Source: Corynebacterium sp. ACRPH
Lineage (GTDB): Bacteria > Actinomycetota > Actinomycetes > Mycobacteriales > Mycobacteriaceae
Direction of reading: 5' to 3'
Assembly (NCBI RefSeq): GCF_022347285.1
Contig: NZ_JAKRND010000002.1
Span: 124,001-188,000, forward strand
Length of the DNA stretch: 64,000 bases
Position 1 is the first letter of the stretch; every line of letters begins with the position of its first letter. A program made the translations under genes and the position numbers. Below, piece by piece: positions 62,597 through 64,000 of the stretch. The notes below the pieces were generated by a model. That model worked only from the letters and a program-made list of their open reading frames with translations. It had not been told where the DNA came from and searched no databases.

Positions 62597-64000
62597 ATGA
62601 AACAACTGCTGCGCTACCTCTCGTGGGCCTGGGGAACCTCCTGGCCCTTGTACGCAGCAACCGTTCTGGCCACGAACGTTATCGGCGCTACCGCTGTGGC
62701 GACGTTCCTGCGCTTCTTCATTCCGCTGCCCGCCGCGCGTGAGCTGACGAGCCCGGATACCACCATCGCCTCGCTGTACTTGATCTATTTCGGAGTGGCC
62801 GTGGTCGCCGGCATCGCGATGACTTTGTACTTCTTCGCTCCCGTGCTGCGCTGGCAGCGCACACCGCAGGCCTACGACCCGAACATGGTGCGCGACCTGG
62901 TGCTGCGCATTCCGTTGCTGCAGACCGTCACGGGCATTGTGCTGTGGGGCATCGGGGTGGTGCTGTTCACCGTCGTGGCCTGGAGGCATAGCACCGAGTG
63001 GGGCATAACTGTCGGCGTGACGGCCACGCTCGGCGGCATGATGGTGAGCCTGATGACGTACATGGAGGCCGAGCGCCTGGTGCGCCCAGTCGCCGCGAAG
63101 GCGCTGGCCAAGGGCGCGCCGGACCACTCGCGGCTGTCCCCTCTTTCGCACCGCCTGATGACGACGTGGGCGCTGACCTCCGCCGTGCCGGTGCTGGGCA
63201 TGGTGCTACTGCTCTTCGCTGCGGCCACCGAGTTCTACCCAGAAGACTCCGGCGGCATCATCCCGGCGATGCTTGCGCTGGCACTGACCACTCTGCTGAC
63301 CGGCTTTATGGGCACCATGTTGTTCTCCATGGCCGTGGCCGATCCGATCCGCGAGCTGCAGTACGCCATCAACCGCGTGCGCCGCGGCAAAGTGAACACG
63401 GACGTGCGGATCTACGACTCCTCGGAGATCGGCGTGCTGCAGGCCGGCTTCAACGAGATGATGCGCGGGTTGCAGGAGCGCCAGCGGGTCTCGGACCTCT
63501 TCGGCCGCTACGTCGGCACCGAGGTTGCCCGCCGCGCGCTGGAGGAAAAGCCGGAGCTGGGCGGCGAAACCCGGCACGTAGCCGTGCTCTTCGTGGACGT
63601 GATCGGCTCCACCGGGTTTGCCACGGAGAAGGAACCGCAGCACGTGGTGAAGGCCCTCAACGAGTTCTTCGACCGCGTGGTGGAGGTCGTGCACGCCAAC
63701 AAGGGCATCATCAACAAGTTCGAGGGCGATGCTGCGCTGGCCGTGTTCGGTGCACCTTTGCCGCTGGATGATGTGGCCGGCCACGCCCTGGCCGCCGCCC
63801 GCGAGCTGAAGGCAAAGCTGCAGGGGCTGGAGTTCGCCGCGGGAGTCGGCGTGGCCGCCGGGTCCGTCGTCGCGGGCCACATCGGCGCGAAGGATCGCTT
63901 CGAATACACCGTGATCGGCGACGCTGTAAACCAGGCCGCCCGCCTGACGGATCTGGCGAAGAAGACCCCCGGTCAGGTGCTGACCAGCGCTGCAACTCTG
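62597..64000 (+). CDS. class III adenylate cyclase with HAMP domain, 3' end missing
   Basis: 468 codons are present and the gene runs off the right edge. The N-terminal half has six hydrophobic helices. A HAMP-like region follows (MAVADPIRELQYAINRVRRG), then the cyclase domain with metal-binding aspartates in VAVLFVDVIGSTGF and NKFEGDAALAVFGAP. The nucleotide-binding segment is VIGDAVNQAARLTDLAKK. It makes cAMP, the co-effector of GlxR, whose likely sites occur in this window near aceB and alkB. It is divergent from holB, with the ATG at 62597 after AAGGGC. Confidence 0.93.
   Translation, partial: MKQLLRYLSWAWGTSWPLYAATVLATNVIGATAVATFLRFFIPLPAARELTSPDTTIASLYLIYFGVAVVAGIAMTLYFFAPVLRWQRTPQAYDPNMVRDLVLRIPLLQTVTGIVLWGIGVVLFTVVAWRHSTEWGITVGVTATLGGMMVSLMTYMEAERLVRPVAAKALAKGAPDHSRLSPLSHRLMTTWALTSAVPVLGMVLLLFAAATEFYPEDSGGIIPAMLALALTTLLTGFMGTMLFSMAVADPIRELQYAINRVRRGKVNTDVRIYDSSEIGVLQAGFNEMMRGLQERQRVSDLFGRYVGTEVARRALEEKPELGGETRHVAVLFVDVIGSTGFATEKEPQHVVKALNEFFDRVVEVVHANKGIINKFEGDAALAVFGAPLPLDDVAGHALAAARELKAKLQGLEFAAGVGVAAGSVVAGHIGAKDRFEYTVIGDAVNQAARLTDLAKKTPGQVLTSAATL

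Noticed and set aside
1..64000. CRISPR arrays, insertion sequences, integrases or rRNA genes
   Set aside because: I looked for regularly spaced repeats, transposase motifs and rRNA sequence and saw none; only the short inverted and tandem repeats listed above are present.

Overview
The window is a high-GC actinobacterial chromosome segment, almost certainly from a Corynebacterium. Gene content supports this: mshA (mycothiol), a secreted mycolyltransferase with a triad like that of antigen 85, RamB next to the glyoxylate genes, a malate synthase G, meso-diaminopimelate dehydrogenase, SdhCAB of the menaquinone type, and a senX3-regX3 / gpmA / mshA / ppx / proC block in the order also found in Mycobacterium tuberculosis. 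Genes for alkane and fatty-acid use (alkB-rubredoxin, fadD, an acyl-CoA oxidase) suggest a lipid-using species. The species cannot be fixed from the sequence alone.

Layout. 1-8.3 kb: proC (partial), a Lys/Ala-rich membrane protein, ppx, a Cys-rich unknown, regX3-senX3, gpmA, a YbjN-like protein and mshA. 8.4-12.3 kb: fadD, then an alkB / small membrane protein / rubredoxin unit. 12.3-19 kb: murB with two low-complexity inserts, a DUF2505 protein, a methyltransferase, a DUF2993 protein, then DUF445-DUF2516-deoC. 19.4-23.4 kb: sdhCAB plus a small membrane protein. 23.7-27.3 kb: a GH65 phosphorylase and a beta-phosphoglucomutase. 27.5-33.2 kb: aceB and aceA (divergent) and ramB. 33.2-44.2 kb: a membrane protein, lpd, a mycolyltransferase, an M1 peptidase, a flippase-like protein, an MFS transporter and an acyl-CoA oxidase. 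57.9-64 kb: an amino-acid permease, ddh, a small secreted protein, tRNA-Thr, holB and a class III adenylate cyclase (partial).

The notable part is 44.2-57.8 kb, a complete two-component class II lanthipeptide system that looks like an inserted island between two housekeeping genes. On the minus strand it carries two short precursor genes, one ending in the lipid II-binding CTLSVEC motif (alpha type) and one ending in CPTTKCSSAC (beta type). These are followed by a 53-residue membrane protein, a first LanM, a LanT with a C39 protease domain, an ABC ATPase, an ABC permease and a second LanM. The last five genes are joined by four successive 4-base stop/start overlaps. Divergent from the precursors are a DesK-like histidine kinase, a small secreted two-cysteine peptide, and a LuxR-type response regulator. 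A shared AAAGTAGACTT-type box lies in the kinase/precursor intergenic region and again before the secreted peptide, pointing to autoregulation.

A second signal runs through the whole window. The heptamer GGCGTCA, often followed by an A-rich tail, occurs about 30 times by hand count, in intergenic and coding DNA on both strands, more often than base composition predicts.
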